64,000 nt of DNA from Nakaseomyces glabratus (taxonomy: Eukaryota > Ascomycota > Saccharomycetes > Saccharomycetales > Saccharomycetaceae), in NCBI RefSeq assembly GCF_010111755.1, contig NC_088953.1:372001-436000 (forward strand), in the 5' to 3' direction. A program made the translations under genes and the position numbers. Below, piece after piece: positions 38,856-48,364 of the stretch (positions are counted from its first letter, which is position 1; each line of letters begins with the position of its first letter). The notes under the pieces were generated by a model. That model was given only the letters and a program-made list of their open reading frames with translations. It did not search any database and had not been told where the DNA came from.

Positions 38856-39399
38856 ATGCCCCCATTTATACCCAAATCACGCAGCAATGCCGTCGAATCT
38901 GTATATTTGCATGGATGGGTCCGAGACATGTTGCTAGAGTCAAAGACCTCTCAAAACATTGCAGTAATACCAAGAGTCGACCCTGATGAAGCCTCTATAC
39001 CTTTACTCAGCAGAAGAATCTACGCTAACAGGCGTCATTTTGTTAAAATAACTAAATTCTTTCAAGTACATAATTATTCGGTCTATGCATCGGTAAAGGA
39101 TTCACAACACCAGATACTTAGTTCAATTCACTCCCAAATGCGTTTCTGAATTTGAAAGTAGGAATAGATCAAGAATAACTTCTGATACTGTAAACACATT
39201 GTTTATGATAGGTGATGCAAAGTTGGGTATTATGGTTGTTGATGAACTAAGGCATTACTTTGGTGAAAAGATCGTATCTTTATTCAATGGGTTAGATATG
39301 CCCTATATTCCATATCTAATCATTAATCAGGCTTTTATATTGGACTATGACCAAGTTGAAGCCTTTAAAATGACACCTTTTGTCTATCAATACATTTAA
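38856..39399 (+). CDS. EST3: Est3, telomerase subunit, expressed by +1 ribosomal frameshift (38856-39119 joined to 39121-39399)
   Basis: Est3 is an OB-fold (TPP1-like) protein subunit of telomerase. Frame 0 from ATG 38856 encodes 88 residues, ending HQIL, then hits a stop at 39147-39149 if read on. Skipping A39120 continues with VQFTPKCVSEFESRNRSRIT and ends YQYI at 39399. Together this makes 180 residues against 181 in S. cerevisiae. Matching segments include ESVYLHGWVRDML, FVKITKFFQVHNYSVYASVK, TLFMIGDAKL, INQAFILDYDQV and TPFVYQYI. The junction CTT-AGT-T is the same heptamer used by S. cerevisiae EST3, where peptidyl-tRNA-Leu slips by one base. So this is a conserved programmed frameshift, not a pseudogene. 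It is convergent with DOT5, as in S. cerevisiae. Confidence 0.95.
39117..39123 (+). promoter_or_regulatory. Programmed +1 frameshift site CTTAGTT in EST3
   Basis: Frame-0 codons CTT (39117-39119) and AGT (39120-39122) precede T39123. The ribosome pauses at AGT, and the tRNA on CTT slips to TTA, so the next codon is GTT (39121-39123). The heptamer equals that of S. cerevisiae EST3 and is related to the Ty1 site CTTAGGC. Confidence 0.92.
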
Positions 39400-39648
39400 G
39401 TCAACTTAAATTCCGTCATTATGAATCAGCTAGTGTTCAAAGTGCTATATTTCAAAATTAAGATGTTTTTCTCTACATAAATGGAAAGGACAACATATTA
39501 CAAATTAAATTAAAAACTTCAAGAATAGTCTCTTCTGAGAAGCATTCCGAGACTGGTATCGGTGTTACTTCGACAATAATTGATCTGTTATGAATACTAA
39601 GTTGGCTGTTATAATGGAAATGCTTCGAAATGGAAGACTGTAATTCAC

Positions 39649-40278
39649 TTAGTTACTGTACTGCTTAGCTAGTTCCAAGACTTCTTTTTTACCATCAGCA
39701 ACACTTATCTCTGGTGATATCTTTAATCTCTTAAACTTAAGCTTACCATCTGCAAAAACAAAGTGAGATCTAATGGAACCCGAGGCAGGTGTTTTCTTTG
39801 CACCAAGCATCCCGATAAACTCTCTAGTAGGGTCACAAAGTAGATCATAAGGCAATGAATACTTCTCCTTGAATTTCAATTGAGCAGCAGGGGTATCATG
39901 ACTAAGACCAAGTACAAGGCCATGCTCCTTTAAGTCATCAAAATTGTCCCTGAAGCCACAAGCCTGTCTGGTACAACCTGGGGTGCTGGCCTTAGGGTAA
40001 AGAAATATTATTATTACTTTATTCTCCTTAGCCAATGCCTTCAATGAGACATCCTTACCATCTTGGTTTTGTAAGGTAATATCTGGAATATCGTCACCAA
40101 CTTCCAAAATAGCTTCATCACTGGAGACCTTCTCCTCCTTAGTGTTTGGCTTTTTAACAGGTTCCTTGGTGTTTACTTTCTCCTTCAAAACAGACTTAGC
40201 TTTCTTTTTAATTGGGCCTTCGTCTTTGACCTCATTGCCATGTTTGGCAGATAATCTAGTTGATCTACGTAGCTCCAT
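39649..40278 (-). CDS. DOT5: Dot5, nuclear peroxiredoxin (PrxQ/BCP type)
   Basis: Dot5 is a nuclear thiol peroxidase, first found as a disruptor of telomeric silencing. The 209 residues compare with about 215. Residues 1-55 form a basic Lys-rich leader ([18 protein letters not shown]), a likely nuclear signal. The peroxiredoxin domain has the motif [18 protein letters not shown] with peroxidatic Cys102 and resolving Cys107 in CX4C spacing, typical of PrxQ. FEDD-like and [11 protein letters not shown] segments follow. It lies between EST3 and TIR3, as in S. cerevisiae YIL009C-A, YIL010W, YIL011W. Confidence 0.96.
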   Translation of the reverse strand: MELRRSTRLSAKHGNEVKDEGPIKKKAKSVLKEKVNTKEPVKKPNTKEEKVSSDEAILEVGDDIPDITLQNQDGKDVSLKALAKENKVIIIFLYPKASTPGCTRQACGFRDNFDDLKEHGLVLGLSHDTPAAQLKFKEKYSLPYDLLCDPTREFIGMLGAKKTPASGSIRSHFVFADGKLKFKRLKISPEISVADGKKEVLELAKQYSN

Positions 40279-41192
40279 CCTGAGTAGTGTTATCTATTTG
40301 AGTATACTACTAGTGGAAGATATTAATGTTTTTCTTATTTAACTATTTATATACTTTCGACATTGTTACAAACCCTGATAGAATATATTAGGATAATCGT
40401 TGAGGTAACCTCTCTGGGCACTGAGGATGCCCAATCCACCAGATAGCGATGATATCACCTCGATATCTCATCTTGTTCAAACGGGTGAAAGGGGAGTAAA
40501 TCAATCGGATCAAGCAGAAGGAGATGGCCCACGGAGGCAGGTCTCCCCCACTAGGTTCAAACGGAGAAGAACATTCAACAATCCAGTTCCTAAACATAAT
40601 AATAAAGTGATAACATACTTAGGTAAGTACCAGTTACGACTAGGTGGAACGACATTCTATCTCTAGGATGTACGATTGAGCCAGCCCCAAATTGTTTCCG
40701 GGCTAGATATCAGCACAATTGATAATATCTATTAAATGGTGCCTTAATACTACTTGGGCTGTACAAAACCTCTAGCCAGAACAGCACCTATATAAGTCAC
40801 ATGCTGACTATCGTTTTTCTTGATATTATTACTCAACTGAATAAAGGGTGCTTTAGAGCGAAGCTCCTAGTATTAGAATCAAAATATAAGTGGACTAGCC
40901 AATTTTTAGTAAGCAGTCGGGATGCTTGATATTAGTCTGGGGGGTGCTCAGTCACAAGCTTTTGTTCAAGAATGTCATATTTGTGAGTTGCTCATTAGAT
41001 TTTTTTTATCATTACATAAGCTATATAGTGCTATGAAGTCGTTAAGGTAAGTTTGTTTAGTAATTATCTTGACCCAGTAAAATGTATTGAAAAATTAGTT
41101 ACAAAAGCTGAGGTATCTATCCTCTATAATATAAGCTATTGGCATAGTTTTAGTTCATTTGATGTAGAATATTTAATGATTGAATATCATAC
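40279..41192. other. DOT5 upstream / TIR3 3' region
   Basis: DOT5 promoter plus TIR3 3' sequence. Opposing frames of 69-79 codons around 40388-40666 look like chance. No LTR ends or tRNA boxes were recognised. Confidence 0.45.
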
Positions 41193-41960
41193 TTACAACA
41201 ACAAAGCAGCGGCACCAACGAACATAGCACCCATACCGGCAGCGGCAGAACCGTATTCCTTACCAGCAGCGTTCTTGTGAGAAGAAGTGGAGGTACCGTT
41301 TCTAGCGGCAGAAGCGGAAGAAGCGGAGGAAGAGGCAGAAGAGGCGGCTCTGGAAGCAGAGGCAGAGATGGAAGAAGCAGCAGAAGAAGCAGCAGAAGAG
41401 ACAGAAGAGGCTCTGGAAGAAGCTTCAGAGGAAGCGGAAGAGGCTTCAGAAGAGGCAGCGGAAGATGCGGAGGAAGCAGAAGAAGAAGCAGCAGATGAAG
41501 AAGAAACGGAAGCAGAGGAGGCAGAAGAAACGGAAGAGGAGGCTTCAGAAGCTTCAGAAGAAACGGAGGAAGCAGCAGAAGAGGAAGCAGAAGAAGCAGC
41601 GGAGGAGGCAGCGGCAGAAGCGGCGTTGTCTTCCAAGAATGGGGAGACGTTTGGCAAGATTCTGCTGGAGTACCATGGCAATCTAGTCATAGCGTCAGTG
41701 ACTTGAGAGAAGTTGATTTGGTCGTACATGGTAGTGTAGGAGTCGTCAGTGGCGGTGGTCATAGCCATGTATAGATCCAAAACGTGGTCTGGTAGGGTGA
41801 AGTTTGGATCGTTTTCAGCGTAGGAAATGTAATCAGTCAAGTGACCCATAACATCACTCAAAATAACGTTGAATTCAGAGATTTCATTGTTACTGATAGC
41901 AGCGACCTTGGTGGCAGCGATAGCAGCAGATAGAATTAGAGCAACCTTGTTGTAAGCCAT
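41193..41960 (-). CDS. TIR3: Tir3-like GPI-anchored cell wall mannoprotein (Srp1/Tip1 family)
   Basis: Tir proteins are heavily O-mannosylated wall proteins made in cold and low oxygen. The 255 residues show a signal peptide (about 1-20, MAYNKVALILSAAIAATKVAA) and the conserved SRP1/TIP1 domain (about 21-115; SEFNVILSDVMGHLTDYISY, LPDHVLDLYMAMTTATDDSY, LPWYSSRILPNVSPFL). A long Ser/Ala repeat region follows (about 120-225), then a GPI signal after Asn/Gly (GTSSHKNAAGKEYGSAAAGM, then a hydrophobic end). The Ser/Ala repeat creates long antisense open frames that are not genes. Rox1-like sites lie about 770 bp upstream. In S. cerevisiae, TIR3 lies three genes before MNT3, and the MNT3-like array starts next here. 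Confidence 0.93.
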   Translation of the reverse strand: MAYNKVALILSAAIAATKVAAISNNEISEFNVILSDVMGHLTDYISYAENDPNFTLPDHVLDLYMAMTTATDDSYTTMYDQINFSQVTDAMTRLPWYSSRILPNVSPFLEDNAASAAASSAASSASSSAASSVSSEASEASSSVSSASSASVSSSSAASSSASSASSAASSEASSASSEASSRASSVSSAASSAASSISASASRAASSASSSASSASAARNGTSTSSHKNAAGKEYGSAAAGMGAMFVGAAALLL

Positions 41961-43205
41961 TTTTAAAAATATATGTGTGATGTTAGGATTGGTTTCAATA
42001 TTCGAAGAAAAAGCACAATTGAAGGGGAAAGAGTTATAACCAAACTAAAACAAAGATGAGGTGTCAATCTTATATAGGGAGATCCGAATTATTACCAAGT
42101 CAATGAATCGAGATTTTTTTTTCATTTTTTTTTTCATTCAATTAATAATTTTTTTCATTTATTATCGATCCCTCTGATTATTCACATTATTAAGATACAA
42201 TTTGCATATGGCAAAGGGGAGGTTAATTCCAAATTTGAAGAACAACAGTACAACCCGCAGAGACACGCCCACCTAAAACGGTCAAATGGAGAATTTTATT
42301 ATTGCCAAAACAGAATCCCTTTTTAGTTTAAATTACGTTTAAAGAACAAAAAAAGTCATTCCTTCGAAGTAAACGAAATAACTCCTCAGTCCCAAGCGTC
42401 CATATGCAATTAAATTGCAACCAAACGAATTAAAATGAAACCCTTCAAGCTCCTCAAACAATGGGCTATTTCGTATACTCCTCACTAATTTCCATTCGAC
42501 CTCTCCTCAAGCGGTGGCTCGAGACTACAGTACGTGCGAAAAAAAAAGCAACGAATATTCTCTGCACATCTGGCGGATCTCGCAGCCAAGGCCGCTACGG
42601 CACTCTCTGTCTCATGCTGGGCCCTTAAACGGACCTAGCGTTCTCCATAATAATTTCAGAGGAAGGTGTCAATTCTGTGCGACTTTGTCTAGGCAACTGG
42701 AACTAATACGAGCCTCTGCGTGTGAGAGAGACAATGGAACAATGGGGGGGACCCTCTCGCTTAAGGGGAGGGGGGGAAGCCCCCTACGGGAAAATACAGG
42801 AACTTAATTTAAACGACTCCTTGCTCCCCTCTCGCCTAGATATTGCCGTGCGACTGAACGGCAACAGACACCTTCGAGAATCTTTCCTCTTTGGGTCTTG
42901 TGCGTTTCTTGTCTTTTTATTAGTACGAGGGGTTCTGTTGGGAAGACAATTCTCAGTAAAACCTACGTACAGTGGTTGGGATTCCATCACACGTAACATT
43001 CGGATGCTTACATTGTACGGTGATCACAATCGTATAGGAGAATGATTGATCATAGCCACCTATTGCTTCTTTACGCATATACATATTATTTCGTGTTGTG
43101 CGTTGTGTAAGCACAGAGCTTAAAGTTATATATCTACCGTGTATGGGACTGGCCACTACAACGCCATCCAAAGCTGGCTGTGCCCAAAAAAATAAACAAA
43201 TACAC
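41961..43205. other. TIR3 promoter region and 3' side of the mannosyltransferase array
   Basis: 1.25 kb of largely TIR3 upstream sequence, with poly-T tracts at 42114-42153, a GC-richer block at about 42530-42840, and the Rox1-like pair. Frames at 42514-43045 show no family features. PDR11, found between TIR3 and MNT3 in S. cerevisiae, is absent. Confidence 0.45.
42731..42750 (-). promoter_or_regulatory. Tandem Rox1-like (ATTGT) sites upstream of TIR3
   Basis: Read on the TIR3 strand this is CCCCATTGTTCCATTGT, followed by CTC: two overlapping matches to the hypoxic repressor consensus YYYATTGTTCTC. They lie about 770 bp before the start, far for yeast, but TIR promoters are long. Confidence 0.4.
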
Positions 43206-45089
43206 CTAGACACCGAAAGCGTTTGTGTCGCTTGTGGACTCTTCGGACCATATGCGGGCGATGTCGTTAACTTGCGCGTGGTACTTATCAGTAAACTGCA
43301 CTGAGGGGGTCATGTCTCCGGGCGCGGCTGTCCCCAGGCTGGGCTTCTTGTCGCAGATAATGCAGTACATGTACTTCTGGCACTCCCTGATGTTCATCCA
43401 TTGGCAACTTGGCGGATCCGCTGTCATGTAACCGTCGAGCGTCACAGTCGAGTCGTAAAAATTCTGAAGAACCGCCGCGTCCTTATGTCTAGATTTGAAA
43501 AACTCGGGGTCGTCGGTAAAGTCCTTCATAGCTGCGTTTTTGAACTTGCAGACCTGCATGCCTCCGTTAACCCAATCGAGTTTACCGTCTTCCCCAAGAT
43601 GGCCCAGTTGTGCGGAGCAAATCTTGTAGTAATTGCTTTGCTCATCAGTAGGTGAGGACAAAGGTCCGACGATAGTAGCCGGTCTTTCATCTATATAGTA
43701 AGGACTGTTGTTCATCAACTGACCTATCCAGAAGAATTCCTTGTCACCCAAAAAGCATTGCTTCAGAGCTATCTGCGTGTTTAACATAAATGACATCAAC
43801 AACCCACCTAGCTTCTGCTTCTTGTTTATCACCACTAGAACACTTTCAGCTTGGTGTAATGTCCAGTTATTGAACAGTTTGTAATACGCGCGAGCAGAAG
43901 CAGTGGTGTAATCATCCTCCCTTGCAAAATAAGGGCTGTACAAAAAGCCTGTGTTCAGGACACGAGCCTCATATCCAGAAAGTTGTGCCCCAGATATTAT
44001 GTCGACACACTTTCTGCCAAGTTTCTCATTCACCAAGTTTCTATCCTGATACATATAAAATCCTGTTGTCCTGTATCCTTTCTTTTCAAAAAACTTCTTG
44101 GGATTTATGAACGGTACAGTGTCAACATCCAGAAGAATGAACTCTTCAAAAGTATTAAATATAGAAGCAATCCATTTGTTGGTATAGCCCTGTATATGAA
44201 CTTCTGCATATTTCTCCATCAGCAGCTTTGTGGCATCTACAATGTATATCTGCTGTTTCTTTTCAATCGCCTTTTCCTTCAACATCTCAATTGTTCTGCT
44301 ACCAAATTTATTACCTTGAATCACGATCTGAATAGGTAATCTATTTTTTAGATGGCCTAACACAGCAATTAATTTCATCATCATATTTGCTTCCTCCTCC
44401 TTGAATGTAACAACTATACCTCTTCCTCGTGCATGCTTCTTCCAGTTAATCCAAAAATTTGCGTTAAAAGTATCTACTGCTTCCAGATCAAAGTTTGGCA
44501 GTATTATTTTATCCTTATTCAAATGTGTAACTTCTGGCCACATATGCTCACCATCCGTATGCGCCTTCAAAAAAGGAAAGAAGTCATTCAATAGAACAGT
44601 AGCACCTGCATTGTTTTCTTGACCATAAAGTTCAAAACTATTGATATTTCCATCAATAAAACAAAAATTGTACAGTCTTATGGATTCTGCCATGGCCGCT
44701 ACACTAGCAAAATTCTTCATGGGTGAGGACAGCACATGGGGCTTATTATTTATGCCAATATTATAGATTTCATGAATCATGGTCCTGCACATCTCAACTC
44801 GTGAAATTCTTCCTTCTTCCCAATCTATTTCATACTGAGATTTCGTATTCTGATCATTTCCTCTATTCCTCTTTAATATAGTAGCAGTCTTCTTATACAC
44901 TGAGTTTGGTAAAGCCTTCCTCGCTCCTTTATATTTGCCAAGGCCCAATTGTTCTGGCTGTAAGACTATTTCATCATCCTTGTTAAACTGTGTCAACAGA
45001 AATATAGCTCCAAGAAGTGTCAAAACTAAAACTATTGGTCTCCGACTAACAGGTAACCTGCCCTGTATCATTGATAGTTTGGATAACAT
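43206..45089 (-). CDS. MNN1/MNT3-family alpha-1,3-mannosyltransferase, array copy A
   Basis: Enzymes of this family add terminal alpha-1,3-mannose to N- and O-glycans in the Golgi, using GDP-mannose. Copy A (627 residues from ATG 45089) is a type II membrane protein with anchor at about 17-36 (PIVLVLTLLGAIFLL). It has the catalytic DxD (ILLDVDTVPF, about residue 321) in the block ASIFNTFEEFILLDVD, then LGDKEFFWIG and QLGHLGEDGKLDWVNGGM. It is the most divergent member: where the others read DSGxxxxxKKQKL, it has AESVLVVINKKQKL. Lying nearest TIR3, it is the best positional match to S. cerevisiae MNT3 (YIL014W, about 630 residues). The frame extends four codons further to a TTG, without an ATG. 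Confidence 0.9.
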   Translation of the reverse strand: MLSKLSMIQGRLPVSRRPIVLVLTLLGAIFLLTQFNKDDEIVLQPEQLGLGKYKGARKALPNSVYKKTATILKRNRGNDQNTKSQYEIDWEEGRISRVEMCRTMIHEIYNIGINNKPHVLSSPMKNFASVAAMAESIRLYNFCFIDGNINSFELYGQENNAGATVLLNDFFPFLKAHTDGEHMWPEVTHLNKDKIILPNFDLEAVDTFNANFWINWKKHARGRGIVVTFKEEEANMMMKLIAVLGHLKNRLPIQIVIQGNKFGSRTIEMLKEKAIEKKQQIYIVDATKLLMEKYAEVHIQGYTNKWIASIFNTFEEFILLDVDTVPFINPKKFFEKKGYRTTGFYMYQDRNLVNEKLGRKCVDIISGAQLSGYEARVLNTGFLYSPYFAREDDYTTASARAYYKLFNNWTLHQAESVLVVINKKQKLGGLLMSFMLNTQIALKQCFLGDKEFFWIGQLMNNSPYYIDERPATIVGPLSSPTDEQSNYYKICSAQLGHLGEDGKLDWVNGGMQVCKFKNAAMKDFTDDPEFFKSRHKDAAVLQNFYDSTVTLDGYMTADPPSCQWMNIRECQKYMYCIICDKKPSLGTAAPGDMTPSVQFTDKYHAQVNDIARIWSEESTSDTNAFGV

Positions 45090-45680
45090 TTCGAAAAGCA
45101 AGCTATCAAATTATCCTCCACTTTATTAGTTTTATCTTAAACAGTATGAGGATACTTTCCGGTCACTCATAGAAATCTATTCCAGATATTAAATCGTTAG
45201 AACTTTAACTGATTATATTCAGCATGCGCCTATCCAGAATGTATTCATTCTGAGTAGAAAGACCCTGGCGTGTGTATCCTACTCAAGCTTGATCCCATTG
45301 ATTATGACGTTTGTGTTCTTGAGCCCGTGATTATTTTTCCTCCAAAAGCATAAGTGCCCTCTCTCCACTAAAATTGCCGTAGAAGATCATTTCAAAATTT
45401 GCTCAATATATTAATGGAATGTAGTTAAATATAGCAAATATTCATAAATCATATAGCTAATTAATGAAATATCATCTTGGAATTCCAGAGGTATACTGAA
45501 GTTCTTTTAGGGCCTAGTGTATTATTTTCTTGGTGTGCCTTTCCGATATTGCAGTATATATGGAATGTGAAGTATAGTATTACAATATTCTTAGAGATTA
45601 ACTATAGTTTGTCTAATTACAAGTGCGTCAAAAGATAAAAATTACATTAGTGATCATTTAAAGGATATACTTACAAGACT
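45090..45680. other. Array spacer between copies A and B
   Basis: AT-rich spacer holding the copy A promoter and copy B 3' end. No gene seen. Confidence 0.5.
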
Positions 45681-47567
45681 TTAATCATTTGCTCCGGAAT
45701 ACCAGGCTTTACCAATCTCATTGTATCTCATCTTTTCTTCATCACTGAACCTAACTAATTTTCCCTTATTGTCAGGTTCAGGTGGATCAGTAATAAATGC
45801 GCAATACAAGAATTGCTGACAATCAGGGTACTGTACCCATTTCTGCTTCTGTACATCTGGTAACACAAACCCCTGAATGTCCATCAAACCGTTATAGTAC
45901 TCTTTAACAGCCTTTAGTGTCCCATATTTAGCTTTGAAATACTTAGGCATTTTCTCGAAATCTGCTTCAGCACAATCGGATTTACAGTTCTTTAGCCCAC
46001 CATTAGACCACAACAAATTGTTATTTCTGTCAACATGACCCATTTGACCCGAACATACGTAATATTTCTCTCTTGGAGGGTGATATCCAACTGCTCCAAT
46101 GGCAACAGCCTTTTCTGCCTCTACATGATAATCCTCCCCAGCGACTAAAGCACCAAACTCAAAATATTCTTTATCACCATACACACAACCGGCAAATTGC
46201 TTACTATTATGAAAATACTCTGCTAAAATCAAACCATGTAATTTTTGCTTCTTATTGTATATGACAACACCACTATCGATAATAGTCACGATGCGTCTAT
46301 GGAAAAAATCGAATAGTGTCTCCGCTTCAGGTTCATCATGTGTCTCTAAAGAGGGACCAGTGAGCCGGTATTTTTGTACAGTTCCTAGTAACCTATGCTC
46401 CTCCAGCGCCGGCTCAAAGTATGGTGCCATATCAGTGCACCTTTCATGTGTCTTAGCATCTACAATCTCCCTATCTCTCCAAAGTAATAATCCTGTATTT
46501 TTGTACCCGTCAAGGTTGAAGAAGCTCTCTGGCTCCGTATATATTACCACGTCTGCGTCAATCAACATTACCTCTTCGAAAGTATTGAATATAGAAGCAA
46601 ACCATTTGTTTTGGAATTTCCTTATGTGATCAGTAGCAAAATCAGGGTCAAGAACTGGAGACAAATCTACAATAAACACATTTTGATTAGTTTCAATCGC
46701 GTAATCTTTGATCAGGCTTTCCATTGTCGGTGACATCTCTCCTCCTTTCTGAACTATTTGTATTGGATAAGTATTTCCTAACTTCTCGAATACCTTAAAT
46801 AGTGACCTTAAGAGCTTTACATCTTTAGGGGCCGCTGTTAATGCTATGCCTCTTCCTTTTGATTCCTGTTTCCAGTAAGCCATGAAATTTGAATTGTATT
46901 GCATTGGTGACAACTTAGTATGTGGTTTAGTGGTCACTTGGCCATTACGCACATTTTTAATTATGGGATAGATATATGCTTCATCAGTAGAGGTCACATT
47001 TCTTAAAAACATAAACATTCTACCTTGGAAATCATATGCATCAGTTGATGATATGTTCAATTCATTGAACATTTGCACCGGGTCAATACGTTCCTTCATG
47101 AAGCAGTAGTTATGAATTCGAATACGTTCGGAAGATAAATGGAATTTATTTTTATCATTTGTCTCATCTGAACCTATCAAAATGTCCCTGTTATTCCAAT
47201 TTGGATCGGCATAGATACCTCTTATGAGCCATTTGCATTTGTCCACTCTAGAGCTAGTATTCCAATTCTTTAATATTCTCTCATCATCTTTGAAATAGGA
47301 CAGACCTTTGGGTGATAAAAAGCTATTTTTCTTCTTTTTAGTTAATTTGTTCATTGCATCTGTTATGAATGTGTACGCTGAATTGCTACTAGAGTGCAAT
47401 AATCCATCTTCGTATGGGAATTTATCATCTTTGTATATACCATTGTCGGATTCTTCTTCATTTGTAAGATGTCTGGCAATGAATATAAACAGACCCACAA
47501 ATAGCACAAATAGAACACTATATCGTTTCACTCGCCTTTGAAGCAAGTACCGTGCTAGTAGCGACAT
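45681..47567 (-). CDS. MNN1/MNT3-family alpha-1,3-mannosyltransferase, array copy B
   Basis: A protein of 628 residues from ATG 47567 (MSLLARYLLQRRVKRYSVLF). The frame continues four codons to a GTG but no earlier ATG. The anchor is at about 17-33 (YSVLFVLFVGLFIFIA). Conserved features in order: CKWLIRGIYADPNW, IRIHNYCFM, SKGRGIALTAAP, KGGEM, DLSPVLDPDFA, the DxD in FEEVMLIDADVVIY (about residue 337), GLLLWRDRE, IIDSGVVIYNKKQKLHGL, VYGDKEYFEFGA and QMGHVDRNNNLLWSNGG. All catalytic-looking motifs are intact. Its start and 290 bp of upstream DNA are identical to those of copy E. Confidence 0.9.
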   Translation of the reverse strand: MSLLARYLLQRRVKRYSVLFVLFVGLFIFIARHLTNEEESDNGIYKDDKFPYEDGLLHSSSNSAYTFITDAMNKLTKKKKNSFLSPKGLSYFKDDERILKNWNTSSRVDKCKWLIRGIYADPNWNNRDILIGSDETNDKNKFHLSSERIRIHNYCFMKERIDPVQMFNELNISSTDAYDFQGRMFMFLRNVTSTDEAYIYPIIKNVRNGQVTTKPHTKLSPMQYNSNFMAYWKQESKGRGIALTAAPKDVKLLRSLFKVFEKLGNTYPIQIVQKGGEMSPTMESLIKDYAIETNQNVFIVDLSPVLDPDFATDHIRKFQNKWFASIFNTFEEVMLIDADVVIYTEPESFFNLDGYKNTGLLLWRDREIVDAKTHERCTDMAPYFEPALEEHRLLGTVQKYRLTGPSLETHDEPEAETLFDFFHRRIVTIIDSGVVIYNKKQKLHGLILAEYFHNSKQFAGCVYGDKEYFEFGALVAGEDYHVEAEKAVAIGAVGYHPPREKYYVCSGQMGHVDRNNNLLWSNGGLKNCKSDCAEADFEKMPKYFKAKYGTLKAVKEYYNGLMDIQGFVLPDVQKQKWVQYPDCQQFLYCAFITDPPEPDNKGKLVRFSDEEKMRYNEIGKAWYSGAND

Positions 47568-47869
47568 ACTCTTATACACCTAGTACCCGATCGCTTCTGT
47601 CAACGTCCCCGCTCGGTTACTGTGCATTCCTAACCCCCACAGATACAATGACTACAGCAATACTTCCACAACCACTTATCTCACTTCAGAAATGCTCTCA
47701 TAACACTTTCCCGCCAGCAATCTCTCACTACCACAACACCCTTCCCATTGTTCCCTCGAGACTCACGCTGGCAGATCGCTTTCGGTAAATCCTTTGTAAA
47801 CTAACTTTTTCACCAGGGTCTGCGCTGTTTCTCTGGCAACCTCGAGGACTCCCGTCGACTGGTGATGTG
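47530..47869 (-). repeat. 340-bp tract identical to copy E (55453-55792): start codon and promoter
   Basis: By base-by-base reading, 47530-47869 and 55453-55792 match with constant offset 7923 and no difference. They cover about the first 13 codons and roughly 300 bp upstream. The first differences are C47529/T55452 and C47870/A55793; beyond these, the 5' flanks diverge within about 25 bp, while the coding side stays similar but not identical. Confidence 0.93.
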
Positions 47870-48364
47870 CGATAAAGCTGCCCTGATTACTTCGTCAGTT
47901 GATCAAATACCAACTCAGTGACCTGCAGTAATTTTGTGAAGCTTTTCAAGAATTAACAATAGTCTTATATCGTTTCATATATAAAAATCAGACGTTACAT
48001 GTTTTCATACTCATGTTGAGTTATCCAAACTAAAAGTTGCAAGTCAAATATCCTTAGCAATGAATTAAGCATTGAATTAGTTAACTAAATAATTGAATAT
48101 ATATTGTCTGCATTTCACTGAATATAAATCAAATCTGCTGACAATCATAGGTTTGTTAACCGGATTGAAACACACTCTAACATAGCTGAAAATAAAAAAG
48201 ACACAAATTTACGCACTGTGCCTGACAGCTTGTAATATAATACCTGGTGCTTATTAAAAACTAACTTCTGGACTAAAAATTTTAACCTGGGTAATTGATC
48301 AAATAAACAAATACTACAGCTCTATAATTAATTTTAGATCTTTGCAATGTAGCAATTAGCGGTA
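47870..48364. other. Array spacer between copies B and C (unique part)
   Basis: AT-rich unique sequence beyond the shared promoter of copies B and E, up to the copy C stop. No gene seen. Confidence 0.5.

Noticed and set aside
41277..41706. Long plus-strand frames rich in Glu/Ala or Arg/Gly opposite TIR3
   Set aside because: They are the antisense of the Ser/Ala repeat codons of TIR3.
42514..43045. Overlapping plus frames of 97 and 107 codons downstream of copy A
   Set aside because: No family features, and they overlap the probable TIR3 control region.
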